Source: Pholiota molesta (Eukaryota; Basidiomycota; Agaricomycetes; Agaricales; Strophariaceae). Taken from it: a stretch of 64,000 bases of DNA. Position numbers and translations under genes: made by a program. The first letter of the stretch is position 1. Each line of letters opens with the position of its first letter. The notes under the pieces are model-generated. The model was not told the origin of the DNA and did no database searches. It worked only from the letters and a program-made list of their open reading frames with translations. This document shows, piece by piece, positions 1 through 14,364 of this stretch. Location of the stretch: the NCBI GenBank assembly GCA_014925825.1, contig JACGCK010000199.1, positions 17,887-81,886 of the forward strand, given 5' to 3'.

Positions 1-58
1 TACTAACGCGGTTATTCAAAGCTTCTGGGAGAGCGTTGGAGAACTTACTGGTCAATGA
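1..58 (+). CDS. Last exon of a carboxylesterase paralogue (partial)
   Basis: The window opens at the 3' end of a gene on this strand. Bases 1-7 are a perfect TACTAAC branch site, an AG acceptor ends at 21, and the exon reads S-F-W-E-S-V-G-E-L-T-G-Q then TGA at 56-58. The complete carboxylesterase at 2794-5221 ends almost identically (F-W-E-G-V-G-E-L-T-G-Q, stop), so this is the tail of a tandem paralogue. The upstream exons lie outside the window. Its 3' region has been split by a transposon; sequence after that element (about 1880-1960) still resembles the 3' region of the second copy (about 5240-5315). Confidence 0.8.
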   Translation, partial: TNAVIQSFWESVGELTGQ

Positions 59-309
59 GTTTCGCGTGATTTATGCTAAGATGTTTAGGTATGAAACTAG
101 GTGGACTTTGTTTAAACCTCGCCTTACCCATAGAATTTCGTTTGAACTACGTTTGAACATCACCTTTGTTAAACAAACCTCCTTACCCTCAGGCCTTGAT
201 TAAACAAAGTTCTTTACCAACAAGACACTGCTGATCAAACACTTGTGTTTAAACATGATTAATGGTTGTTCAATCATACAATAAATTATATTATCTACAC
301 TTGTTTAAT

Positions 310-535
310 CAAGCTACTGTTGTTTGAATGAACTTCGTTTAAATGAACAAACCTGGTTTAAATGAACAAACTTCGTTCAAACGAATGAACTTCGTTTAAA
401 TGAACAAACCTGGTTTGAACGAACAAACTTCGTTCAAACAAATGAACTTCGTTCAAACGAACGAACTTCGTTTTAAACGAACAAACTTCGTTCAAACAAA
501 CGAACTTCGTTTAAACAATGAGCTTCGTGTTTGAA
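310..535. repeat. Degenerate TTTGAACGAACAAACTTCG-type internal repeat
   Basis: Runs of GTTTAAA/GTTTGAA-CGAA and AACTTCGTT alternate through this stretch. Because the motif and its complement are mixed, it can fold on itself. Similar words recur near the other end of the element (about 1660-1800). It is probably subterminal repeat sequence of the transposon. Confidence 0.6.
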
Positions 536-952
536 TGAACGTGTTCACCGAGGTCGTCGTGGCCGCCCCCTACGCACCTGGATGCCCTGCGCTCGTCGCC
601 GTCGTCATCATCTCCATTGTGCTCGCACCACCTACTGAGATGCCCAATCAGAGTGGGTGGCTCACCCCTACGCACTGACCGACCCCCCGTTGTCCTTGTC
701 GTGCTCGGCATCATACTTGCTGTATGAGAGGGGGAATAGGTCAGTTAGGGACAAAGGGCAGAGGGCAGTGACGTACTTGGCGTATTGCCCACTGCTGGGG
801 TCTTCCCTGCCTATCCCAACTCCCATTAGGCCATGGCCTTCGATGTCGTGCACAGATGTCGTTATCGAGCACAGATGTTGCGGGTGTTGACGAGAGCAGC
901 TGGGCGGGTATGTAGGCAGAGGTGAAGTAGGGTGTTGGCGATGCTTTGCGTC

Positions 953-1020
953 CGAACAATCAACAAAGAATTCAAGCTCCGCTTGCCTAAGCGGAGCTTG
1001 AATTCTTTGTTGATTGTTCG
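953..1020. repeat. Perfect 32-bp-arm palindrome inside the transposon
   Basis: Bases 953-984 pair without mismatch with 989-1020 around a 4-base loop (GCCT). Arms this long and perfect imply a recent fold-back event or an active structural role. It sits near the centre of the TIR element. Confidence 0.9.
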
Positions 1021-1850
1021 ACATTGAACTTCAGCGTTCTGTCATCCTACCACCACCTCACCTCCTCCACTGCCCCTTTAGCCCCTCGCCACTCGCATAC
1101 GCCCATCAAGATCCGCCCTCCATAGTGATGAATGCCGGGGGATGAAGAGTTGAGGGAAGACCCGACGAGAGGGAGATCCCTAAGGTGCGTGGCCCGCCGT
1201 TTCTGCCAGCCCCCATCTGACACTCTCCGCCTTCCAGCTCCTTGCCCCCTGCCGAGCGCGACGACGAGCATGCCTGCCTCACACCTCCCCCTCATCTTCT
1301 CTGCTGTCGCCATCATCATTCACCACTGCCGTGCCCATCGCCATCGCCACCCACCCGCGGCTTCATGCATCGATGGAGGGCCATGACGGGCCATCCCACT
1401 CGCCATTGTCTCCCACTGACACCGGGGGCAAACTACGGCCCAATGAACACGACAAGCAGCCTGTACATCAGCACCTGCGCCCTTCCGCGGCATTTGACAT
1501 GAAAGGTGAGGTGCGCCGCCCGACAGCAGACAAAATAGCAAGCGCGAGAGCCGACATGATGCAGGGGTGAATGTAGTAGGTCTGTTAGAATAACTGTAGA
1601 TTTAAATTAGTATTAAACTATGTATTTAATTTGGATACTTGAATATATAATTTGTTTAAACAAGCCTTTTTCGTTTGAACATGATTTATTAGTTTGAACA
1701 GGTTTAAACGGGTTAAACCTGTATCTAACAGCAAGAGACTGATTAAAAGAAAATTATGTTTAAACATGTTGAAACAGTGTGAACACGTACAAACGAAATT
1801 CTATGGGTAAGGCGAGGTTTAAACAAAGTCTACCTGGTTACGGTTTAGGT

Positions 1851-2793
1851 TGTTGATTTATTGATAATGATTGAGCTTGAATGAATTCCGCGTTTCGATA
1901 GTTCCGTGATCATAATAGACGTAGATGAAAAATAGTTGCATTGGATGCATTTAGAAATAACACTCTGAATATTGGACCACCCGTTGCCAAAAACCTTTGA
2001 TACGATTGACAAATATAGTAAGAAAAGCCATATATGGTGTTGTGGCTGTTTGCAAAGTGCAGATCTCTATTAATGGCGCAGGTTGTACATCAGGTACGTG
2101 CTTCATTGCTTTGGATAAATCTTCGTGGTGAATAAAAGGAGAACGCTGAGCTTACACGTTATATCTATATCTTGACTTTCTCCTTGCTCTCTCCTCATTA
2201 TTTTCGGTACCTATGTCATACTGGCTAGTAGGATTGTAACCGGACTCGGAGATCTCATACATATCCACCGCGATTCCTGTACCATACGTTAATCAAGATT
2301 ATTGGGAAGGAGACCGATGATTTAGCTGTGTGGAGCAACGGGGCATAAAGCTTAACTTATCCAGCTTGTCTTGTGACGTTCGACCACACTAGCGGCTCCC
2401 GAAATAATAACCGCTCACGCGAAAGTCCTAATCCAGAGTACCTATGCACACTACTCGAGTATATGATTGTCTTGAATCATGACTGGTTTGCATAAACGTT
2501 CACAAAGAATAATTGAAAATAATGTATCTCCCAATCGGAGTTTTGACGGAAATATATACTGATGAACTTTGAGCTACTGTGCGTACAATCGCGCGACAGG
2601 TGTTGGCAACCTCAAATCGCACCTTCCAGACTAATGCGTAGACCCAATACACATATATCTCTTCTGTCGAGAAGCAAGTATAGATACGAGGCAAATTTCT
2701 CCTCCCTTGTCGACCTTCCAACTTTTTTACCAACACAGATATCGGAACATTCTCAACCAAGATCATTCTACTAATCGTCGTCGGTCGAGAAGA
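1851..2793. other. Intergenic, paralogue 3' flank and carboxylesterase 5' flank
   Basis: No convincing gene. The first about 110 bases resemble the 3' flank of the second carboxylesterase copy. The rest is presumably the promoter and 5' UTR of the gene that starts at 2794. I see no clear TATA box. Confidence 0.5.
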
Positions 2794-5221
<2,428 letters not shown>

Positions 5222-5465
5222 GTCTTAAAATCTGCCCGTCGATGCTACTGTTTGTGTGATCCATATAGGTGGAAAATAATTACACCGGACGCTATCTTTG
5301 AAAAAAGTAGTTCGAGATTTATAGGCGAATTTCTAAATGAGCAATGAGGAGAAAGGCTGAGGTAAAATAAGACGACTAATATAATCGAGCAGAAAAACGA
5401 CATAAATCTGGTGAACTTGGAAAAAAGAGAAACAAACGACAAAGGATTTGATACGTTGGTTGGGT

Positions 5466-8146
5466 TTAAAGAGCAATACCACAGCTGACTGCAGTGTCCG
5501 AGGTCGGATTATTTTTGTCGAGGTCCTCGATATCCGTGGTTGTGGTGAACAAATAGGAAGAAATAGAATGATCCGGTGGATTGTCAGCAACGGAACAGAG
5601 GTGCAAAGCCTCTAGAAGATCGCCGTAAGGACCTTGGGATGTTGCTTGCGCATTCGGATTGTGTTCGCGGGCAGGAGTTTTGGAGACAGTAGTATCATCA
5701 AAGTCAATGGAGGAAGATAAAGCATTCTTCTTGGCGTCCCAGTTGAGATTGATATTAGAAATACTTTCCAGTGAGTCCCGGAATGTCAAACGCGCTGGGA
5801 GCATCAGCGGTCTCAAGGCAGACATATCTGAGGTACGCCGTTCGCAGAGGTATATCACAGACGAAGGACGGCCTTCCAGAGCAATGTCCAGAGCACGAGT
5901 CGGAGCTGGAAGTGACCCTAGAGATTTAGGACGCCGGGATGGAATATGAAACGGATTCGCGGGCGCCTGAAGCTCAGCCTGAAGCTCGTCTCGATCAGTA
6001 GAGACGCCATCCACTGCTGCAAGTAAATTGTTGGGCCCTGGAGTAACGTCCGAGAAAAGACTAGAGTTGACCATAGATATCCAGGCCTGGACTTCGGCGC
6101 CCCGGTTGAAGAAAAACACCGACTCTGCGCGGTGGTCACATCCAGAAAGGGCTGTGGCAGCTGAGATGCGCGAGGACTCTGCTGGAGACCCGGAAATGTT
6201 CTCGGATTTCGAGACGATCATGGCGGTATCCGTTCCACTCAAGATACCGAAATCATCGAACGATAAATCGAGCGATCGAAAGAGATCGCCATCGAGTTGA
6301 GGAATAACATTGGGAGTGGGAACGCAAAGACCCATATTGATAGAGACTGACTTCGCCGAATTCACTGGAACAGTATCCCGAGGAAGCAGAATCCGATCGG
6401 TGTTTTCGAATAAACCAGAGCAAGACATGGGAAAAATCCCCGAGACGCGGTTGGAAGCTTCGTTGATGGCTGGGGTAAGCTTAGCACTGGCACTCCACCC
6501 TTGAATGCCTTTGCGAAAAGAATAGTAGGGGAAGGAAAAATGCTTGTACGAGTAGACATCTACGTCCCCGCTCTGGTGGGTCAGATCAACGAAGTTGGCA
6601 AAGTTGCCGTCCGCTACAACCAACGTCGATCTGTGAGTGTGCGTTTGGGGTCTACGTGCTGGCGGTCTAGGAGCGCTTTTGCTGATATCATGTTTACAGA
6701 GCGTCGAAGCAGAGATATGAGAGACACGACAACCTCCTTCAGCTAAATAATAATAAAAATACAATATTGAGACATTCCAAAACGAAGATTTAGAGGGAAC
6801 TGACTTACGAGATACTTCAACTTCACTTGTAAGACAAGCATGGGCAGCATCGGATGTAGCGACGTCGATAGAAAGTGGAGAAGAAAGATGAGATCGTTTC
6901 AAACCCTTTGGTCGAGTCTTCCTCCCCTTCGAATGAAGACCTTCATGAGAGATGTAAGTGGAAATATCATAGATGTTCGTGGTAAGGGGACGTCCGTTCG
7001 CTAATCCCAGAATATTGGGATCGTCATTGTGTTCGTGATGAGGCCTGAGAAGAGAATCCGTATTCTCCTCCGTCTTCCCATTTAGCGTGTAAATCGTTAG
7101 ATCGTTGACATCTTCTCCAGATTGGAAGAAATCAGTGCAGTAAAACGAATCTCCGTGAGTTGAGAAAGGATCCGCCTCATCGCATGATTTGGACAAGTTG
7201 GTCCTGGAGCTTTGTTGAGAGGAAGAAATGAAAGATCTAGGAGAACCCAAAGAAGTTGTACTGGTGAAAGTAGGACTTGTCATACAAGAAGAATTGTGGC
7301 CGGGGGACCTTCTGGGGCTGGAAGGTTGGAAAACGACTGACAGAGGGGAAAGAAGCATGTGTGATGACGGAAACGAGGTGATAATAGGAAGTCCCTGAAA
7401 TCCACGCCGCCGAGCCAGTTTTCCGAGATTCGGCGCAGCTGCGAATGAAGAGAAGTCGTCTTGTTCAGCGTTGGCATGTATGGGGTTGGGTGATTCGTAT
7501 TGAGATTTGCCCTCATCGTTTGGTTGGTGGTTGGTTCCGTCTTCTTGAGCAGAGTCGTAGTCAAAATCCACTTCTGCTGGGCCAGTGACGGTGATGACGG
7601 GAGTGTGCAATATTACAGAGGGCGGAGGAGTGGAGTAGACAGAACGAGATTCCAGAGATATAGAGGCGCTGATGGTAGTGTTGTCGAGTGTACTACTCGA
7701 CGATATAAATGGCAGGGACTTCGATTCTGCGATATGACGTTCGGACCACGGTTTTTCAGTGGGCGTAGCCTGTTGGCATCCATCACGGATATCTTTGACC
7801 TTGGACAAGCTATGTTCTCTATATAAAGCGTGTCTGTGTCGAGCTATTCGTGGAGCGCGAGCGAATCCAGCATTCATTCCACCTATTCCAGAGTATCAAA
7901 TTCACATATTAGAGATACAGAGACGACATTCTTACCATAATTTAGGATGTTATTTGCGCTTGCTATTCCGGGTCGTCTGGAGATAGGAGTGGTGACAGGG
8001 AGTTCCATTGCGGGTGATTTTCTGCACTTGCGGTGAAACAAGGAAACGGCCAATAGAATGAAGCTTGACATTGAGGTCCAAATGGTAGAGAGTAGGACAT
8101 AGCATCTTTGATACCATGTTTTCGTTAGAGAAGTAATGTTAGACAT
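5466..8146 (-). CDS. Ser-rich single-pass membrane protein of unknown function
   Basis: I do not recognise the family. Three exons (8146-7936, 7882-6809, 6742-5466) sum to 2562 nt, 853 aa, with clean GT-AG introns. The second intron (66 nt, 6743-6808) contains no stop, so it would also read through. An N-terminal hydrophobic segment around residues 19-36 (YVLLSTIWTSMSSFILLAV), followed by basic HRKCRK, predicts one membrane anchor. The rest is low-complexity, Ser/Thr/Pro-rich and probably disordered, with many candidate phosphorylation sites. A conserved-looking patch near the C-terminus reads RPSSVIYLCERRTSDMSALR. The gene is convergent with the carboxylesterase. Confidence 0.7.
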
Positions 8147-9207
8147 TGCAAGCTCAGCGAGCGCAGTTTGTCACCCACCTCAAAATTAATATTCAAGAAG
8201 TGCTTGGCTGACCTCTTTCACCATGCCTGAGGCTGACGACGCATAGAGAGATCCAACCCGCCCGTCCAGCAGAAGGTACCTAATCAGAGGCCATGATGAT
8301 GAAATCGTTATGGAATAACGAACCGATATAATTGAGCCAGAATTCTGCTCAAAGTGATAACGATGCTTGGACATTTTCGCTGTGTTGATTGACAGTTTGC
8401 AAAACCACGTGAACGTGTAATGTAGACGATATGAGAAGAGCTCATGATGTTGTAGAACACTATGCCAAAGTAATATCCATATGGCCAGCCGGTGGAACCA
8501 AGGTGGAACTTTGTAAGATGCGCATTGCGCACGCGCGTCGCGCGTTGTTGGGATTCGGGAACATGATGTATCATGACAGCGAATCACGTCGAGCGGCTCT
8601 CTCCGAAAAGCCGGTCCGTTTCATCCGATGCCACTGAGAGAGTCGCCACCCGTCATTTTAAGAGTTAACGTTAACGTTCATCGACATTCGACAACACACA
8701 CCGAATTCCGCACATCAAATCTGTATCGCAGAATAACTTTTGAAATGCGTAATTTTGCATCCAGGATTCACAGAGCCGACCAAAAAGAAACTTCCGTTCT
8801 CTGTTTATTCGAACTTCGAAGCAGCCACTTAATGTACGCCGTCCAATGGGACTATCAAGCAACGTTTGCTTCATATCACCGCATCCATCAATGAAATCGC
8901 CGCCAGAATGCTAAGGGTCTGCCTGGATTTGGCGTCGATTCTATTGTGTTGAAGGTAATTAAAAACACCCTCCCTTGCTTTCGAACCTAATGCAGCGTAT
9001 AGAATACACTAGAAGGCCAAGATATTCCCGCCGCCAGCCTGAGGTCGAACCTAGCTGTACACTCCGGGATATCTGAAGGTGTGTCCTTGTTCCATATCTG
9101 TCGTAATATTGACAATAAGGTGCTATCGCCGCCTTACACTCTCCTGTCGTATGATCTTTCCTTTTCTTCAGCGTCTGCACTTCAGTTGAGCTACTCCCCG
9201 AGCGCAA
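8147..9207. other. Divergent intergenic region
   Basis: Lies between the divergent starts at 8146 (-) and 9208 (+). It holds only short overlapping ORFs without family resemblance, and presumably both promoters. I see no TATA box that decides a start. Confidence 0.5.
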
Positions 9208-10065
9208 ATGGCCCCCAAGAAGTACATGTGGATAACGCTTTGGTTCCTCATCACTGCGCCCATTATTATGTGGGACGCAGGGTATGTACTTATGCGGTGA
9301 GCGCTACAAACATCTCAAGGGTTTTTCGACTTTTGCTTATGTTCATTCGATACTGAGGCCGCGATCAATGGAGGGCGGCGACTTACGATGGTTCTGGAGT
9401 AAATTCGACATGTACGAACGAATTGACAACGTTCGTGGTGCTGGGGAGGAGGTTCTGAACACGTCGTTGACTTACATCTCCACAGGTATATAGCGTCAAA
9501 GGATATCATGAAAAGGCAGGGTTTGCGCCAGCAGCAGGTACGAAATCCTCTTATTTTCCTACCAAACGGTTCAATGCTCACTCAGTAAACTTGTCTAGCT
9601 GTATCCAATCTGATTGAGACCTCATTCAATGTATGGTTTACATATTTTTCGCTCCTACGGTTTCTTCTCTCCAAATTTCAATGACCCCTGCTAATCATCT
9701 CTCTTTAGTTGCTTTACGTATATTTGGTGCACATTTCTCCCAAGAACATTGCGCCACTTTTTGGCTTCACAGGCGCTGGTCTCACCTTGTTGAAAACAAC
9801 TATCTGGATCCTCCAAGAACATTTCTGTGGGCATTGTTCGCAGTCCTCTATGGGCAGTTTTGACGAGACTCTCAAATTCTGGATCGCACCAAACATGTAA
9901 GCATCACCTCCTCATAACAATGTGCATGTGGACTGAAAGCGGGTTCATTGTTGAAGCGTTTGGGTCGCGTTCTGTTCCATGATTGTTACAAAGCTCGGAA
10001 ATGACATTGCAGCATCCCTCAATCGACCTGCGCCTGGAAAAACGGGAGAGAAGCCTGCGAACTAG
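9208..10065 (+). CDS. EXPERA/emopamil-binding-like multi-pass membrane protein
   Basis: Six exons (9208-9296, 9358-9430, 9486-9537, 9599-9630, 9709-9896, 9957-10065) sum to 543 nt, 180 aa. The protein starts MAPKKYMWITLWFLITAP and has about four hydrophobic helices. The early signature WDAGYVLMRPRSMEGGDL, the IETSFN helix, the WILQEHFCG segment and a late FWIAPNIVWV match a fungal family related to EBP/EXPERA sterol-isomerase-fold proteins. The substrate is unknown, and the relation to EBP is from recalled family pattern. Reading straight through the fifth intron would give an early stop just after APN-M; splicing to the acceptor ending at 9956 continues a hydrophobic helix and a basic tail. 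Confidence 0.72.
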
Positions 10066-10145
10066 ACCATAGATGATTTTTTTTTCTCTCCTTTCGGCAG
10101 TTGGTAAAAGGCTGTTTATTAGACCCCTTGGCTTATCTTCAATGT

Positions 10146-10169
10146 GGTTCAAGCTTAAACGCTTGAACC
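10146..10169. terminator. Short perfect hairpin between convergent genes
   Basis: GGTTCAAGC pairs with GCTTGAACC around a 6-base loop, in the gap between the convergent stops at 10065 (+) and 10418 (-). It could help separate the two transcripts, but a 9-bp hairpin may also be chance. Confidence 0.3.
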
Positions 10170-10417
10170 GTGTATGATATGTGCGCTCTAGCTCCGATCG
10201 TGAATTTTCACGACCTGTTCAATATTAATGTCGGATGCAATGCGATCGATTTTTTATGGTCGCAGCATGTGGACTTGCGATGAGGCGTTCATAAAGTCTC
10301 CTCAATTCTAAGATCCATATTTCGTTAAGATGGTCACAAATATTAATATTCTCAGCATGTTGTTATTGACTTCCAAACACTGGATATGTAAGATCCTGCT
10401 CCTCCGGAGTCTCATTA

Positions 10418-13400
10418 TTAATATCTTCTCCCAAGCCAGTCCGCCAGGTCCGCTGTCGAGTGCTACAGTGTATGATGTCAGCTTTGTCCCCACACTCGAG
10501 CGCAGACACGTACATCTATGTAGGCGCTCCTTTGAAGGATGGTGTCCAGCGCCTGTTCCAGTGACTCGTCATATTCAGACGTGTCCTTGTCCTATGCATC
10601 ATGCGTGTCAGTGGTCGAAATATAAAAGTATACACTATCACGCATATCTCTTACCTCGAAAAATGCTTTAACCGCCTCATAATCCTTTTCGCTCGAATAA
10701 TACTGTGTACAGTTCTATCCCTGTGTCAGCTGCCTAGTTCCTCAGCTATATATCTTTCGCTCACCTTCACAAGGTCGCCTAGGAGTTTAAAGTTGGCCTG
10801 CAGCCGCTCGTACAGCTGTAAATCGACGGCATATTTACATACGGTATAGACCTTCTGATTGACCTCAATGACACCTACCGTATCGTATTCTTCTTGTAAA
10901 TATTTCGTCAAGAGCCTCCGAGCTTTGATGTTAGAACCTAGATGAAAGGAAAGGTATACAATGTCCGGATCCTGCGCCTTGGTCGACATGTACCGAATCA
11001 TTTCCTCAAGAAGTGCTGGATCTTGCGAGGAAGCCAAACCACAACTAGCATTAACGTAATTCAGTCGCCGCCTGCTTCTAGTGTCTATTCAACGACTCAC
11101 ACAGCAGCCTTCTTCTCTTCCAGCGTCCTAGGATTGTCGTAGATTTTGACCACTGCATCGTACTCTGCGCGACCTCCGTATTTCACCGCCTTTGCAAGAC
11201 AAATAGATCAGCCTAACTCACAATTACTAAAATAATGATGTACACACTGCATAGAAAATAGTGCCTCGGATTTCGGCAGGAATCTTCGATTCGTCTCCAG
11301 TCTCGATGTAATATTTGAATCGACTCTGCAATTCTTTGATGACTCTATATAAGAAAAATTTACTACTTCATTACAAAAACAATATTGCAGATAAATTACT
11401 TACCCTTCAGCGCCTGAAATTGCAGCCTGTTCGATAGCAAGTATCCTCAAAGACGTTGTATCAAGTGATTCTTTTTCCGCGTGTTCATAGCCCAATTTTT
11501 CGATCAAAGGAACGAACAAATCCTATGGTGAGTCGATGTCAGGTCAACAATGAAGGCCAGTCAGCGCAGTCTGTCGCTGGAGCTAACTCACGCAACAGAA
11601 GACATTAAGCTTTTCCACGATTTCGGGATGCTCCCACCAGATAGAGAGTATATTTTCAATATAGCAGCCGATAGCCTGCCAGACCAAATCTACACAGAGA
11701 GGGCAAATATTAGTTAATCTGTAATTATGTTGTTGAAACAAAGGATGCCCACTTACTCTCTTTCTCATGCTTCCATAGATCGACCAGAGTCAAAACACTG
11801 CTGAGCTTTGCAAGTCCAGCTTGGGCGAGAGCGAATGCGTCGTATACTAGTCCCATCCTGTCATCCAAAGAGAATACAGAATCCTCTTTTGCTGCTTCAG
11901 CAGCGATCTTCGAAAGACGCTCGGGGGTATAGAGCACACGGACTGAAATTGATTGATAAAATATGTATAGAGAATAAGAGAATACTACGCACAAAGACCG
12001 GTAGTGCCCGCGTTTAACTTGTATGGCTTGCTAGTGTCGAGAGCGATTGTGATGTGACGCTCCAGGAGGATAGCCGTCGCATCCACAGACGACTTGCCGT
12101 CCCGAGTCGATAAGAGGCTCAAGGGAATATTCCTAAAGGCGTATAGTCAACATGACAACAGCATTGAAAAACAGCGATTGCCTACCAAATCGTCTCATTA
12201 TCCTCGGGATCTGCAGGGCCAGTCACTAGGAATCGATCTTGACGGACATGGATGCTATTTTCATTCTCAGTAACAGTGAGAACTGGGTATCCGACCTTCG
12301 TGATCCAGTTCTCTATAAGCAGGCTGATGTTAACACCCGTTGCTGTGCTGATATCTTCCCAAAGATCATGGGCGACGCCGTTCCCAAACGGCCTCTTCTT
12401 CAGATAGAGAGTAGCCCCATGCAGGAACCTCTCCTCGCCTACGTATTTAGAGAGCATGCGAAACACTAGATAGTCTTGTTGAATAGAATACGGCTAAAGA
12501 GCTAGTTTAGACTAACCTGAGGCTGTTTTGTGATGCAACAATAAGCCATAAATCTGTATCCATAAGTCAATACATTACACCAAAGGACCCATCAAGTTGG
12601 ATAAGAACCTCGGAGATGTCGGTGGCGTCAGGGCACTCAACCTCGATAGGATCTGAGGAGAGCGTAGAGTCCAAAGCCAGCGCTTTGTTAAGAATAACCA
12701 AGATGAATTCAGAGGTGTGACGCCCCAGTGGGAACATTCTGTAAACAGGAATCAGTATGGAGGAAACTGGAAAAGCGGATATATTTACTTGTCCATGATA
12801 AAATTGCCTATCTAATAAGTAATAGGTGTAAAAATGTGAACTCTTCAGACATATGATGTCGTGACATACCACACTCGCTACCCCTATGTAGGTATTACTT
12901 AATTGCCTTATTTTTTTAAGGACGAAAGTTCATACCGTGATTTAAGTACAGGTGATTCCACCATTCCACAGTGGTGGTGTTTCCAAACCTATAGAAGGGA
13001 GTCACGGTATGTTACGAGTTATGAAGCAAGACTACATACCACATGTGAGCTACTTGGTGACTCTGAACTTTAGCAACAAACCTCTTGTCTTCTTCTAGTT
13101 CGTCTACGCGGGAAGGATCAAGGAGCAGGTTATCCGAGTGGCCTGTGATCAGACCCCAGTTTGCCATTGCGCCTGTATAAAAATCCCTCGCCGCCTAGAA
13201 AGCGATCAGACAAATATCTGGGGGTTGGATCTTGATTGAATAAAACTCACAATGAGGGTGTCAAGCTTAGGAAGAGGATATTCGATGTTGAAGACTTTCT
13301 CGCAGAGAGGCAAAATAGCTGCCTTGACGTCAAGAGCGAATTGCGCCTGGTCGATAACATCAGAAGTCGCTGTAGCCCAAGTGAATGACGTGACAGTTCC

Positions 13401-14364
13401 TCTGCAGGAATTAATATCAACCCACCGTAAATGCGAAGGGGGACGACCTTTCCGCTCAAATGCATCACGACAGATGTCTCCAAAAATTCAAAGTGGCCGT
13501 TGGCAAACGCGACAATATAAGTCGACATTGGTGGAGTCGTTTCGAACTTGGTAATCTTCCATTTCTCGTGCTGAGTGGTTGGGACGATATCGGCAAGCTC
13601 GGAAGAGATGTTCCCACCAGGGTCGAGGACCTCTTCAGTAATAGCAGGCATGTTGCTCAGATTGACAGTATCCAAGCGCGAGATCATGGTAATCGAAAAT
13701 GTTGCCTTGAGAAGGGGCTCGTCCCAGCAAGGGAACGCGCGGCGAGCATAAGTAGGCTAAGATTGAAGAGATTGTTCAGATCGGTGGACCACTGCCGTAC
13801 AGATATAACAGAGGTCGGGTGGACGTACTTCAAAATGGGTGAGGACATAGTTCTGGGTCTTTCCGTCCTTCTCCCAAGAAGACCAGAAGTATCCTTCCGA
13901 GCTTTCGGTTAGCTTGCCTGAAAACACAATAATGAGCTCAGCCTTGGACTCTGCTGGGAGTGTATCGGCCAGTTGATATACAGTTCTATGTTGTTTTTCA
14001 TCAAAAGAGGCGAATATGGCAGGTTGTGCCGATTTGGAAGCATCAGAATAGATTGATCTAACAGAAATGGATATTATTTTAGAGTCAAAGAAGGATAGTT
14101 GTAAAGACACTTACGCTTTTCCGAGTTCTATCCCAGATGTATTGAGGGTGATCTTTGAGGTATTGTCCTTGACATCGAGACTAGAATGAAATGAAAAGTC
14201 AGTTTTGTAGTGTAGAAACAACATTGTGATACATACGTGACTTTGACTAAACCTTGGAATGTGAGTGCTTCAAGATCGGTCTTTATAGTGATATCATAGT
14301 GAGTGGCCTTGACGTTGGTTGGCAGTCGGTAGGGATCTTCAGTGGGTGCGACGGCGGTTGACAT
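10418..14364 (-). CDS. M1-family aminopeptidase homologue with the active site replaced (putative pseudoenzyme)
   Basis: Homologue of puromycin-sensitive/Ape2 aminopeptidases, in many short exons. Start MSTAVAPTEDPYRLPTNVKA at 14364. The N-terminal saddle domain is intact, with YARRAFPCWDEPLLKATF around 13.7 kb, and the gene ends in an ERAP1-C-like helical domain with the stop at 10418-10420. The thermolysin-like domain keeps its surroundings but not its catalytic residues. GAMEN reads GAMAN (13159-13173), HEXXH reads HQVAH (13045-13059), and the third zinc ligand in the LNEG motif is His (LNHG, codon 12937-12939). The segment expected to be SYSK reads LHHK, so the transition-state Tyr is probably lost. 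Splice sites and downstream frame look maintained, which argues for a retained non-peptidase role. Exon borders near 12.5-12.9 kb are my reconstruction. Confidence 0.85.

Larger units (their letters stand above)
91..1842. mobile_element. Non-autonomous TIR DNA transposon, hAT-like by its 8-bp target duplication
   Basis: Bases from about 100 to 145 reappear inverted at about 1793-1833. The arms share about 40 bp, including CCTCGCCTTACCCATAG, with few differences. The octamer GTTTAGGT flanks both sides (83-90 and 1843-1850) and fits an 8-bp target-site duplication, the size made by hAT transposases. The outermost 10 bp of the arms match poorly, so the exact ends are uncertain. No transposase is visible; the GC-rich middle (530-1580) gives only short overlapping ORFs. 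It sits in the 3' region of the carboxylesterase paralogue. Confidence 0.7.

Noticed and set aside
310..535. Telomere-like or centromeric repeat
   Set aside because: The motif is AT-rich, mixed in orientation and confined to a single TIR element.
6743..6808. Reading the Ser-rich membrane protein as one exon through this stretch
   Set aside because: The 66 bases have perfect GTAAGT and TTTAG ends and code an odd FYYYL segment; an intron without stops is more likely.
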